From Salinicoccus carnicancri Crm (GTDB lineage Bacteria; Bacillota; Bacilli; Staphylococcales; Salinicoccaceae): a DNA stretch of 64,000 bases. Every line of letters starts with the position of its first letter. The first letter of the stretch is position 1. Shown here piece by piece: positions 56,251 to 63,916 of this stretch. The stretch is from assembly GCF_000330705.1 (NCBI RefSeq), contig NZ_ANAM01000008.1, positions 434,001 through 498,000 of the forward strand. Reading direction: 5' to 3'. The notes under the pieces are model-generated. The model saw only the letters and a list, made by a program, of their open reading frames with translations, had not been told where the DNA came from and ran no database searches. The translations under genes were made by a program, and so were the position numbers.

Positions 56251-57702
56251 TCACTCCAATGATTTATTACTTGCTTCTTCGATAAGATCCTGTTTGATCT
56301 GCCACAGTTCAGTGGACAGGTCCACCGGATATGCCTCCGGGTTCAGGAACCTCTTATATTCTTCCCAGAGGATGGAGAGGTTGCTCTCAAGACGCTGCTT
56401 TATGTCCGCTATCTCTTCCCTTTCATACACGAGCTCCCCGTCCCTGAAGATATCCTTCAGGAGCTCCACCTTCTCGAATGAACGGATCAGCTTCCGCTTC
56501 ATCGTATGGACGGGATGGAACATGAGCAGCGCCGCATCCTCATTCACCTCTTCACCGGCGTGGGTGATGTATTCCCCTTCTGACATGCCTGTATACTTAT
56601 TTATGATGCGGTACACATCCTTTTTGCCCGGGGTCGTGACTTTTTCCGGGTTTCCGGAAATCTTGATGCGGTTCTCGAGCGCCCCCGATTCATTTTCCAC
56701 GGCAACCAGCTTATAGACCGCACCGAGCGCCGGCTGGTCATACGCTGTAATCAGTTTCGTGCCGATGCCCCAGCTGTCCACCTTTGCCCCCTGGGACAGC
56801 AATGACACGATCGTCACTTCATCGAGGTCATTGGAAACGACAACCTTCGCATCAGGGAACCCGGCTTCATCCAGCATCTTGCGCGCCTCCTTGGACAGAT
56901 AGGCGATATCGCCGGAGTCAAGCCGTATGCCGAGGAAGTTGATCCGGTCGCCGTATTCCCTGGCAACCCTGATTGCGTTCGGCACCCCCGACCTCAGCGT
57001 GTCGAAGGTATCCACAAGGAACACACAGTCCCTGTGCGTCTCGGCGTAGGCCTTGAACGCATCATAGTCATCGCCGTATGCCTGGACCATCGCGTGGGCA
57101 TGGGTACCGCTTGCGTTAAGACCGAACAGTTTCGCCGCCCGCACGTTGCTGGTCCCGTCGAAACCGCCGATGATGGCAGCGCGTGCGCCCCACAGTGCTG
57201 CATCGAATTCATGTGCCCGCCTTGTGCCGAATTCCATCAGCATGTCGTCCGGCACAAGCTGGCGGATCCGGCTCGCCTTCGTCGCAATCAGCGTCTGGAA
57301 GTTGACAATGTTGAGCAGCGCCGTTTCAATCAGCTGCGCTTCAATGATTGGCGCTTCGATCTGCACGAGCGGCATGTTGGCGAATACGAGCTCACCCTCC
57401 TCCACCGCACGTACATTCCCCGTGAACCGCAAGTCCCGCAGATATTCGAGGAAACTATCCCCGTACCCGAGACTTTTGAGATATTCAATATCCGACTCTG
57501 TAAAGCGGAGGTTTTCCAAAAAATGGATGATGCGTTCCAGGCCGGCAAATACGGCGTAGCCATTGCCGAAAGGCACCTCCCTGAAATAAAGGTCGAACAC
57601 CGCAGTACGGTCCGCCAGACCCTGCTCCAGATATGTCTGGCTCATGTTGATCTGGTACAGATCCGTGTGGAGCATAAAGCTGTCGTCTTCAAATTTATAC
57701 AT
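56251..57702 (-). CDS. pncB: Nicotinate phosphoribosyltransferase
   Basis: A 483-residue enzyme converting nicotinate and PRPP to nicotinate mononucleotide. LHTDLYQINMSQTYLEQG, FGTRRAHEFDAALWGARAAI, GTHAHAMVQAYGDD, DTFDTLRSGVPNAI and LDSGDIAYLSKEARKMLDEA are diagnostic. The phosphorylatable His of the family lies in GTHAHAMV. The ATG at 57702 is chosen from the start of family similarity; GGAGG lies 10 bases upstream. Operon with nadE; divergent from the MFS transporter with a 105-bp spacer. Confidence 0.95.
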   Translation of the reverse strand: MYKFEDDSFMLHTDLYQINMSQTYLEQGLADRTAVFDLYFREVPFGNGYAVFAGLERIIHFLENLRFTESDIEYLKSLGYGDSFLEYLRDLRFTGNVRAVEEGELVFANMPLVQIEAPIIEAQLIETALLNIVNFQTLIATKASRIRQLVPDDMLMEFGTRRAHEFDAALWGARAAIIGGFDGTSNVRAAKLFGLNASGTHAHAMVQAYGDDYDAFKAYAETHRDCVFLVDTFDTLRSGVPNAIRVAREYGDRINFLGIRLDSGDIAYLSKEARKMLDEAGFPDAKVVVSNDLDEVTIVSLLSQGAKVDSWGIGTKLITAYDQPALGAVYKLVAVENESGALENRIKISGNPEKVTTPGKKDVYRIINKYTGMSEGEYITHAGEEVNEDAALLMFHPVHTMKRKLIRSFEKVELLKDIFRDGELVYEREEIADIKQRLESNLSILWEEYKRFLNPEAYPVDLSTELWQIKQDLIEEASNKSLE

Positions 57703-57807
57703 CCTTGCCAATCCCTCCATGTATGCTGTAAATCAGTTATAATTATTTATAATCAGTTTAACACAAGAATATACTGTACCATTACTATAATCGTCTGGAG
57801 GCATAAC

Positions 57808-58989
57808 ATGAAATCAGAGAGCTTCAGGGCACGCTTCATCATCCTGTCCGTCATCGTCTGCATATCCGGGTTCTCCCAGGGTATGCTGCTCCCCCTCATA
57901 TCATTCATTTTCGAAAACCGGCAGGTCAATGCCACCATCAACGGGCTCCATGCATCGGGCCTCTATATAGGTGTACTCCTGTCGGCATTGTTCATCGAAG
58001 CGCCGCTCCGAAAATACGGTTTCCGTCCGATGATCATCACAGGCGGCGCCATCGTGGGCCTGTCACTACTCGCATTTCCGCTGCTCGATTCGATATGGCT
58101 GTGGTTCATACTGCGCCTCATCGTCGGCATCGGGGACAACGCACTGCATTTCAGCACGCAGACATGGCTTACCACAAGCACACCGCAGCACAAACTCGGC
58201 AAAGTCATCGCCTTTTACGGCCTGTTCTTCTCGGCCGGCTTCATGATCGGACCAAAAGTGAGCGAACTCGTAACAATATGGGAGCCGCTGCCGTTCCTGG
58301 CCTCAGGGGTGCTGACGATGATGGCATGGCCACTGATTTTCCTGCTGAAAGGGGCGGAGGATGCCAAACCGGAAGACACCGGCGTACAGGCCAGCCTGTT
58401 CAATACACTCAAAAACTTCAGGGATGTGCTGAAAACGAGCTGGGTGGCATTTTTATTCCCCATGCTCTACGGGGTACTCGAGGCCTCCCTCAACAGCAAC
58501 TTCCCCGTGTTTGCCATCCGGCATGATTTCGAGCTGTCGGAAATCACATGGATCCTGCCGGCCTTCAGCCTCGGTGCCATACTGCTCCAGGTGCCGATCG
58601 GCGGGCTCGGTGACAGGGTCGGACGGGGGAAGCTCATCAACATACTGCTCGCCCTCGGGGTGGCCGTGTTCCTCATGATGGAGATGTTCAGCGGGTCATT
58701 CATCATGCTGCTCCTCTCCTTCACACTGGCGGGCATCTTCGTCGGCTCCATGTACTCACTCGGCATCAGCTATATGACCGACATCACACCGAAAACAAAC
58801 CTGCCGGCAGGCAATCTGATGGCCGGCATCATGTTCAGCATCGGCAGCATCTCCGGTCCGGTGGTGGGCGGCGCAATCATCGGTACGACCGGCGGTGCAC
58901 ACTACTTCACATTCTTTGCATGCCTCATCCTGGTGCTGGTCGTCATGAATATTTTTTTCATGCAGAAAAGAAAAGCTGCCGTTCGATAG
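57808..58989 (+). CDS. MFS transporter
   Basis: A 393-residue 12-helix transporter. The family loop 2-3 motif reads PLRKYGFRPMIITGG, and the second half has GGLGDRVGRGKLINI. TGGAGG lies 6 bases before the ATG; a longer frame upstream overlaps pncB and is not used. The YfkF-like set-efflux and uptake subgroups cannot be separated by eye. It lies between pncB and a nicotinamidase-like gene, so transport of nicotinate or nicotinamide is an attractive but unproven guess. Confidence 0.85.
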   Translation: MKSESFRARFIILSVIVCISGFSQGMLLPLISFIFENRQVNATINGLHASGLYIGVLLSALFIEAPLRKYGFRPMIITGGAIVGLSLLAFPLLDSIWLWFILRLIVGIGDNALHFSTQTWLTTSTPQHKLGKVIAFYGLFFSAGFMIGPKVSELVTIWEPLPFLASGVLTMMAWPLIFLLKGAEDAKPEDTGVQASLFNTLKNFRDVLKTSWVAFLFPMLYGVLEASLNSNFPVFAIRHDFELSEITWILPAFSLGAILLQVPIGGLGDRVGRGKLINILLALGVAVFLMMEMFSGSFIMLLLSFTLAGIFVGSMYSLGISYMTDITPKTNLPAGNLMAGIMFSIGSISGPVVGGAIIGTTGGAHYFTFFACLILVLVVMNIFFMQKRKAAVR

Positions 58990-59052
58990 AATTCTGCACC
59001 GTTTAATGGAATAATGAACGTAACAGACCAATCGGAAAAAGGGGGCATCAAT

Positions 59053-59604
59053 ATGTCAGAAGCATTGCTCGTCATCGATTATTCCTACGATTTCGCCGCA
59101 CCGGAGGGAAAACTCACCGCCGGGGAACCCGCTCTCGAAATCGAAGAGGCACTTGTGGATAAGATTGGTGAATTCCATGAAGCCGCACGCCCGGTGTTCT
59201 TCATGATGGACATCCACCAGGAAGGGGACGAACACCATCCTGAAACAGAGCTTTTTCCGCCGCACAACATCGCCGGTACCAAGGGGCGTGAACTGTTCGG
59301 CAGGGTGAAGGAGATCTATGAAGAGATCGAATCTGCGCCAAATGTATTTTTCATAGATAAGACCCGGTACAGCGCTTTTGCCGGCACCAATCTCGGGCAG
59401 CTGCTCGCGGAAAGGGGAATCGATTCACTTACCCTTACCGGTCTCGTCACAGACATCTGCATACTGCACACCGCAGTGGATGCATATAATAATGGATACC
59501 GGATCACAGTGCCTGCATCGTGCGTGGGTTCATTCAACCCCGAGGGGCACACGTTTGCGCTGGAACACTTCAAAAATTCACTCGGAGCGACAGTTGAACG
59601 ATAG
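59053..59604 (+). CDS. Isochorismatase-family cysteine hydrolase, probable nicotinamidase
   Basis: A 183-residue hydrolase with the catalytic triad Asp9 (VIDYSYDF), Lys103 (IDKTRYSAF) and Cys136 (VTDICILHTA). The metal-site residues Asp53, His55 and His71 appear in MDIHQEG and PPHNIAGT. The LFPPHNIAGTKGRELFG segment is characteristic of bacterial nicotinamidases, and the position near pncB/nadE supports nicotinamide deamidation. AAAGGGGG precedes the ATG at 59053; the upstream in-frame ATG at 59014 has no ribosome-binding site. It follows the MFS gene closely and may share its transcript. Confidence 0.85.
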   Translation: MSEALLVIDYSYDFAAPEGKLTAGEPALEIEEALVDKIGEFHEAARPVFFMMDIHQEGDEHHPETELFPPHNIAGTKGRELFGRVKEIYEEIESAPNVFFIDKTRYSAFAGTNLGQLLAERGIDSLTLTGLVTDICILHTAVDAYNNGYRITVPASCVGSFNPEGHTFALEHFKNSLGATVER

Positions 59605-59666
59605 AAGAATGAGTGGCTGAGTGATAAAATGGGAATAGTAATAACATATCAAAGGAGACATTAAAT

Positions 59667-60590
59667 ATGAGTGCAGTTAAAATTTTTGGACATCAGAATC
59701 CGGACACGGACACGATCACATCCGCGATTGTTGCAGCAGACATCGAAAGCCGTCTGGGTCACGACGCAAAAGCGTTCCGTCTCGGTGAAATCAATGCGGA
59801 GACGCAATATGCGCTTGAACACTTCGGCATCGCATCACCGGAGGCGCTCGGGACACTCGACGCGGGCGAGCGGGTCATCCTGGTCGACCATAATGAGTTC
59901 CAGCAGTCTGCGGACAATGTCGAAAAAACGGAGATCCTGAAAGTGTTCGACCACCACCGCATCGCAAACTTCCACACAGAATCCCCGCTCTACTACCGTG
60001 CGGAGCCTGTGGGATGCACAGCGACAATCCTCAACAAGGTCTATAAGGAAAACGGGCTTGAAATCACAAAGGAAATGGCGGGGCTGATGGTTTCTGCAAT
60101 CATCTCGGATACACTGCTGTTCAAATCACCGACAACGACTGAAGAGGATATCGATGCAGCGTCGGAACTGAAGGAGATTGCTGGCGTCGACCTCGAAGCG
60201 TACGGAATCGACATGCTCAAGGCGGGGGCATCCACCAGGGACAAGTCCGCCGGGGAACTGATTACAGGAGATGCGAAATCCTTCGACATGGGTACCAAGA
60301 CGACGCGCATCGCCCAGATCAATGTCGTGGATGTGGATGAAGTCTTTGAACGGCGAGAAGAAATCGAAGCGGCGATCAACCGCCAGATTGAGGCGGAAGG
60401 CTACGACCTGTTCGTACTCGTTGTGACTGATATCCTTAAATCCGATTCCAAAGTACTGTCACTCGGCAAGGAATCCGGTGCTGTCGAGAAAGCATTCGAT
60501 GTCGCCCTTGATGACAACACTGCAGTATTGGAGGGAGTCGTCTCCCGCAAGAAACAGGTTGTGCCGAACATCACCAAAGCTTTGTCATAG
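59667..60590 (+). CDS. ppaC: Manganese-dependent inorganic pyrophosphatase (DHH family)
   Basis: A 307-residue family II pyrophosphatase that pulls biosynthetic reactions, including NAD synthesis, by removing PPi. Metal ligands are in FGHQNPDTDT (His9, Asp13, Asp15), VDHNEF and the DHH motif VFDHHR. The C-terminal DHHA2 domain (about 195-307) includes ASTRDKSAGELITGDAKSFD and VVSRKKQVVPNITKAL. AAAGGAGAC precedes the ATG. It is followed 15 bp later by the GNAT gene. Confidence 0.95.
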   Translation: MSAVKIFGHQNPDTDTITSAIVAADIESRLGHDAKAFRLGEINAETQYALEHFGIASPEALGTLDAGERVILVDHNEFQQSADNVEKTEILKVFDHHRIANFHTESPLYYRAEPVGCTATILNKVYKENGLEITKEMAGLMVSAIISDTLLFKSPTTTEEDIDAASELKEIAGVDLEAYGIDMLKAGASTRDKSAGELITGDAKSFDMGTKTTRIAQINVVDVDEVFERREEIEAAINRQIEAEGYDLFVLVVTDILKSDSKVLSLGKESGAVEKAFDVALDDNTAVLEGVVSRKKQVVPNITKALS

Positions 60591-60605
60591 AAAGGAGCAG
60601 GTTTC

Positions 60606-60869
60606 ATGCTTAAGAAGGAAGACGGAAAACTTTTTCTCGAGGAAGAGCACAACATCATCGCCGAACTCATCTACGAAGAGCATGACGACTACTATGATGT
60701 GACCAGCACGTTTACAGATCCCGAATACCGCAACAGAGGTCTTGCCAAAGATCTCGTCGATGAGATTGTCGAGATGGCACGCGACAATGACAAGAAGATC
60801 CAGCCGACATGCCCGTATGTGGCGGCAGCCATCAAAGACGATTCCTACGATGACGTCAAAATAAAATAG
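60606..60869 (+). CDS. Small GNAT-fold N-acetyltransferase (YjdJ type)
   Basis: An 87-residue mini-GNAT. It has TDPEYRNRGLAKDLVDEIVE for acetyl-CoA binding and the C-terminal IQPTCPYVAAAIK typical of this short subfamily. AAAGGAG precedes the ATG. It is co-transcribed with ppaC, from which it is separated by 15 bp, and closed by a strong terminator. The substrate is unknown. Confidence 0.85.
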   Translation: MLKKEDGKLFLEEEHNIIAELIYEEHDDYYDVTSTFTDPEYRNRGLAKDLVDEIVEMARDNDKKIQPTCPYVAAAIKDDSYDDVKIK

Positions 60870-60874
60870 ATCAT

Positions 60875-60908
60875 TAAAAACGCCCCGCAAAAGCGGGGCG
60901 TTTTTAAT
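60875..60908 (+). terminator. Terminator after ppaC-GNAT
   Basis: AAAAACGCCCCGC-AAAA-GCGGGGCGTTTTTA, immediately after the GNAT stop; symmetrical enough to work in both directions. Confidence 0.93.
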
Positions 60909-61012
60909 GGAAAGCAATTCCAAAAAAAATAATAGTTGAAAGAATGAAAAAATGGTATGACTGAATAGTATCATTAATTTTCTGAAAAATCAATATAATA
61001 AAGCATCTTTTT

Positions 61013-61297
61013 CTAACTGAATATTTTACTTATTACACTTTCCCTGCCTTCTTCCAGATACTGTTTGGAACATTCATCCTCCACCGTATATCCGAGCTCC
61101 TCTGTGGCCCTTGAATAGGACACTTCATCAATATAGTTGGTGAGCTCCGCCTGGTCAAAGCAGGAGGGATGAACAATTTCCTGGAGCGTATTGTCTATGA
61201 TGACCCGTTCCGAGCCACTCGTCCTGTCAGCAAGCGGCAGAACAAGCAGCAGAACCGCCGTGAGGATGAACATGATGATCACTGTACTTTTTTTCAT
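61013..61297 (-). CDS. Single-span membrane or secreted protein, unknown
   Basis: A 94-residue protein. The N-terminus MKKSTVIIMFILTAVLLLVL forms one hydrophobic helix, followed by ~70 hydrophilic residues (RVIIDNTLQEIVHPSCFDQA; YTVEDECSKQYLEEGRESVI) with two cysteines that could pair outside the cell. The ATG overlaps the end of the lactonase gene (TAAGATG) with only a weak GGA upstream, so expression likely depends on that gene. Family not recognised. Confidence 0.6.
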   Translation of the reverse strand: MKKSTVIIMFILTAVLLLVLPLADRTSGSERVIIDNTLQEIVHPSCFDQAELTNYIDEVSYSRATEELGYTVEDECSKQYLEEGRESVISKIFS

Positions 61298-61298
61298 C

Positions 61299-62318
61299 TT
61301 ACAGGAATCCGACGAAGACGCCTTCCGGTGCCTCCGCTTCGCTTTCACGGCGGGTGAGCGTGCCGTCTTCATTCACATCAAACAGAACGAGGTTATGGGA
61401 CCGCTCGTGGGCGCAGATGAGATATTTTCCGTCCGGTGTAATGTTGAAGTCACGCGGCCACTCACCATGGGTCGGTTCAATCTGGATCCTCTCAAGTTTC
61501 CTGCCGCTATCGTCCACTTTGAATACCGCTATGCTGTTGTGTCCCCTGTTCGACACATACAGAAACTTCCTGTTCGGATGCCTGCGGATTGCCGCCCCCT
61601 GTGAATGGCCGTCAAAATCCTCGGGCAGGGCTGAATAAACATCCTCCGGCGTGAAGATGCCGTCTTCATAGGATGCGCCGATCACTTCATTGGACAGTTC
61701 GGTGAATATGAACGCATAGTCCCCCGCTTCGTTGAACACAAGATGGCGCGGACCGCTGCCCGGTGCTACACTGCACTCCGCCACCTGCTCCAATTTCCCT
61801 TCGGCGATTTTCAGCGTGACCAGCTTATCGGCACCGAGATCCACTGCCGCAAGATACTGCCTGTCCGGGGTCTCCGTTACAAAATGGGTATGCGGGCCGT
61901 CCTGGCGTTCGTGGGGACCGTCCCCTTCTATCTGGAAGACATCCAGCCGGTCGGTCACAACACCTCTGTCATCCACTTCGTAAAGGCGGACCTCCCCGGA
62001 CCCATAGACGGTGTCCACCAGATGGTTCTGATCCGACGTCAGCATCAGATGGCACCCCGACCCGCCTTCTTCCAGGCAGTCGTCGATGAACCTGAGTCCG
62101 CCCGTTTCAAGATCGGCGATTTCGTACGTTGCCACGCCGCCTTTCGTCTTTCCTTTTTTGATCGCATAGACGCGGTCATTCTGAATGTCCAGGTAAGTCG
62201 CATTCGGTGTTTGTGCCGCGACTTCGACAGATTTAAATTCCCCTTTTTCAGAATCCAGCTCATACCGGTATATCCCCTGGCCGTTCTCTTTGGTGTAGCT
62301 TCCTATATATCCGATCAT
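61299..62318 (-). CDS. Lactonase-family beta-propeller protein (6-phosphogluconolactonase type)
   Basis: A 339-residue seven-bladed beta-propeller of the YkgB/Pgl family. MIGYIGSYTKENGQGIYRYE, GSGCHLMLTSDQNHLV, DGPHERQDGPHTHFV, GSGPRHLVFNEAGDYAFIFT and SNRGHNSIAVFKVD mark the repeated blades. These proteins hydrolyse 6-phosphogluconolactone in the pentose phosphate pathway, though some are only predicted to. AGGAGGAAGTATAA precedes the ATG. The downstream 94-residue gene overlaps its end. Confidence 0.88.
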   Translation of the reverse strand: MIGYIGSYTKENGQGIYRYELDSEKGEFKSVEVAAQTPNATYLDIQNDRVYAIKKGKTKGGVATYEIADLETGGLRFIDDCLEEGGSGCHLMLTSDQNHLVDTVYGSGEVRLYEVDDRGVVTDRLDVFQIEGDGPHERQDGPHTHFVTETPDRQYLAAVDLGADKLVTLKIAEGKLEQVAECSVAPGSGPRHLVFNEAGDYAFIFTELSNEVIGASYEDGIFTPEDVYSALPEDFDGHSQGAAIRRHPNRKFLYVSNRGHNSIAVFKVDDSGRKLERIQIEPTHGEWPRDFNITPDGKYLICAHERSHNLVLFDVNEDGTLTRRESEAEAPEGVFVGFL

Positions 62319-62401
62319 TTATACTTCCTCCTAATTCCACTTTCTAATAATCTTAGCATACACATCCCCATTCCCTAAATGAACAGATTCATAACTGCCC
62401 G

Positions 62402-62430
62402 TTGAAAAATAGAACATATGTTCGTATAAT
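62402..62430 (+). promoter_or_regulatory. SOS-type promoter: LexA box inside the yolD-like promoter
   Basis: TTGAAA (62402-62407), a 17-base spacer and TATAAT (62425-62430). Between them GAACATATGTTC (62412-62423) is a perfect palindrome matching the Gram-positive LexA/DinR consensus CGAACRNRYGTTYG; the flanking left base is A instead of C. LexA bound here would block RNA polymerase. Confidence 0.85.
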
Positions 62431-62464
62431 AGGGGCAAAGTTTATGAAAGAAGAGGCGATGCAG

Positions 62465-62848
62465 ATGGATTATCGGGATATACCCACGGAAAAACTGGAC
62501 TCCAATATTCCACAGGGCAGAGGGATGATCAAATGGGCTCCTTTTGCCACGATGCCTGAACAATTCGAAACCGTCGAACGGTTGGTCGGAGACCAGACAA
62601 AGATCAGCCGCCCGGAACTCTCCGATGACCGGCTGGAGGAGATGGACCGCATACTGAAAAGAGCGCGGCAGGATAAACGGCGGATAAAAGTCGAATACTA
62701 CTATGACGGCAGGCGTTTTTACATCACGATAGACATTATGACGATAGACACATGGAGCATGATGCTGATCGGACAGAATGCAGACAGTCCGGCAGACGGC
62801 ATGGTTTTCATCTCCTTCATGGACATACTCGATATAGTGATGCTGTAA
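62465..62848 (+). CDS. YolD-like family protein
   Basis: A 127-residue protein of the YolD-like family. The N-terminal MDYRDIPTEKLDSNIPQGRG with MIKWAPFATMPEQFE is the family signature, and the rest is a small beta-rich domain (RRIKVEYYYDGRRFYITIDI). YolD proteins often neighbour Y-family polymerase genes (UvrX/DinB) and are SOS-induced in Bacillus. Here the gene stands alone behind a LexA box. The start at 62465 is preferred because transcription should begin near 62437, leaving no room for a ribosome-binding site before the ATG at 62444, while GAGG lies 8 bases before 62465. Confidence 0.83.
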   Translation: MDYRDIPTEKLDSNIPQGRGMIKWAPFATMPEQFETVERLVGDQTKISRPELSDDRLEEMDRILKRARQDKRRIKVEYYYDGRRFYITIDIMTIDTWSMMLIGQNADSPADGMVFISFMDILDIVML

Positions 62849-62860
62849 AAAAATGCGAAT

Positions 62861-62890
62861 TCAAAAAAGCCGGGGGAGAGCCCCCGGCAG
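62861..62890 (-). terminator. Terminator after folD
   Basis: Minus-strand GCCGGGGGC-TCT-CCCCCGGC followed by TTTTTTGAATT, 12 bases after the folD stop; also positioned to serve the convergent yolD-like gene. Confidence 0.9.
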
Positions 62891-62901
62891 GTCCACGCCG
62901 G

Positions 62902-63774
62902 TCAGTCCTCGAGGAACAGCACCGGCTCTTTTTGGAAATCTGTCGCCATCATCAGATGATAGGCGAGCACGGTCGTAGTGATTGCGCCCACACCACCCGG
63001 CACAGGGGTGATATATGATGTCTTGTCCTTGACCGCTTCGTAGTCCACATCACCGACCATCCTCCCTTCCTCGGTGAAGTTGATGCCGACATCGATGACG
63101 ACTGCGCCCTTTTTGACATGCGCGTCGCCGATCAGGTTTCTGGCACCGGCTGCGCTGATGATCACATCCGCGTTCCTGCATTTGTCGACAAGATCATCGG
63201 TATAGAGGTTGCAGGTGGTCACCGTTGCTTCCTTGTTAATCAATGACAGGGTAAGCGGTTTTCCGACAACCGCGCTCGCGCCGACCACTGTGACATTCCT
63301 GCCCTTGAGGCCGATTTCATAAAATTTCAGGATTTCCATGACCGCAGCGGGAGTGCATGGTTCAAGCCGGTCCGGCTCTCCCGTCAACACCTTCCCCATA
63401 TTGATCGGGGTCATGCCGTCGATGTCCTTGATCGGATTCATCAGCTCCACGACCCGCTTCATGTCGATATGCTTCGGCACCGGCTGCAGCAGCAGGATAC
63501 CATTGACCGAGTAGTCCTCATTGATCTCCCTGAATTTCGTCAGGAATGCCTTCGCGGAAACATCCCCCGCAAAGTGATACTGCTCCGTCTCTATGCCGAG
63601 CTTTTCAAAACGTTTCACTGCCGCATTTTCATAGGAGACCGCATCCGTCAGCTCGCCGATCCTGACAAAGGCCACCTTCGGATTGATCCCGTGCTTACGG
63701 GATTCCGCGAGTGCATCCGCGATCTCTCCGGAAAGATAGGCAGCAACTTTCTTACCTTCCATAATCGTCGTCAT
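62902..63774 (-). CDS. folD: FolD homologue (methylenetetrahydrofolate dehydrogenase/cyclohydrolase), divergent active site
   Basis: A 290-residue two-domain protein. It shows the substrate segment LLLQPVPKHIDMKRVVELMN, PIKDIDGMTPINMGKV, PCTPAAVMEIL, the NADP loop VVGASAVVGKP and the C-terminal ITPVPGGVGAITTTVLAYHL. The usual motif YVxxKxK around the catalytic lysine is changed: it reads SYENAAVKRF (Tyr48, Ala52 where the key Lys should be, Lys54). Loss of that lysine is known to abolish cyclohydrolase but spare dehydrogenase activity in studied enzymes, so this one may be dehydrogenase-only. The ATG at 63774 has AGGAG 9 bases upstream. Single gene with its own terminator. Confidence 0.85.
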   Translation of the reverse strand: MTTIMEGKKVAAYLSGEIADALAESRKHGINPKVAFVRIGELTDAVSYENAAVKRFEKLGIETEQYHFAGDVSAKAFLTKFREINEDYSVNGILLLQPVPKHIDMKRVVELMNPIKDIDGMTPINMGKVLTGEPDRLEPCTPAAVMEILKFYEIGLKGRNVTVVGASAVVGKPLTLSLINKEATVTTCNLYTDDLVDKCRNADVIISAAGARNLIGDAHVKKGAVVIDVGINFTEEGRMVGDVDYEAVKDKTSYITPVPGGVGAITTTVLAYHLMMATDFQKEPVLFLED

Positions 63775-63874
63775 TAGCAAGTTCTCCTCCATGGTTTTTT
63801 ATGAGATCAAACGTACTCCTTCCTTTCAATCATAGCAGAATAAACACGGGAACTTCCACTAATCATATATGTGC

Positions 63875-63904
63875 ATAAAAAAGACCGCCTGTAACCAGGC
63901 GGCC
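63875..63904 (-). terminator. Terminator after rpmG
   Basis: Minus-strand GCCGCCTG-GTTA-CAGGCGGT followed by CTTTTTTATG, 13 bases past the rpmG stop. Confidence 0.88.
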
Positions 63905-63916
63905 GGAAAGCGACAC

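Noticed and set aside
57034-57807. Upstream extension of the MFS transporter frame
   Set aside because: It is antisense to pncB; GGAGG and the MFS N-terminus point to 57808.
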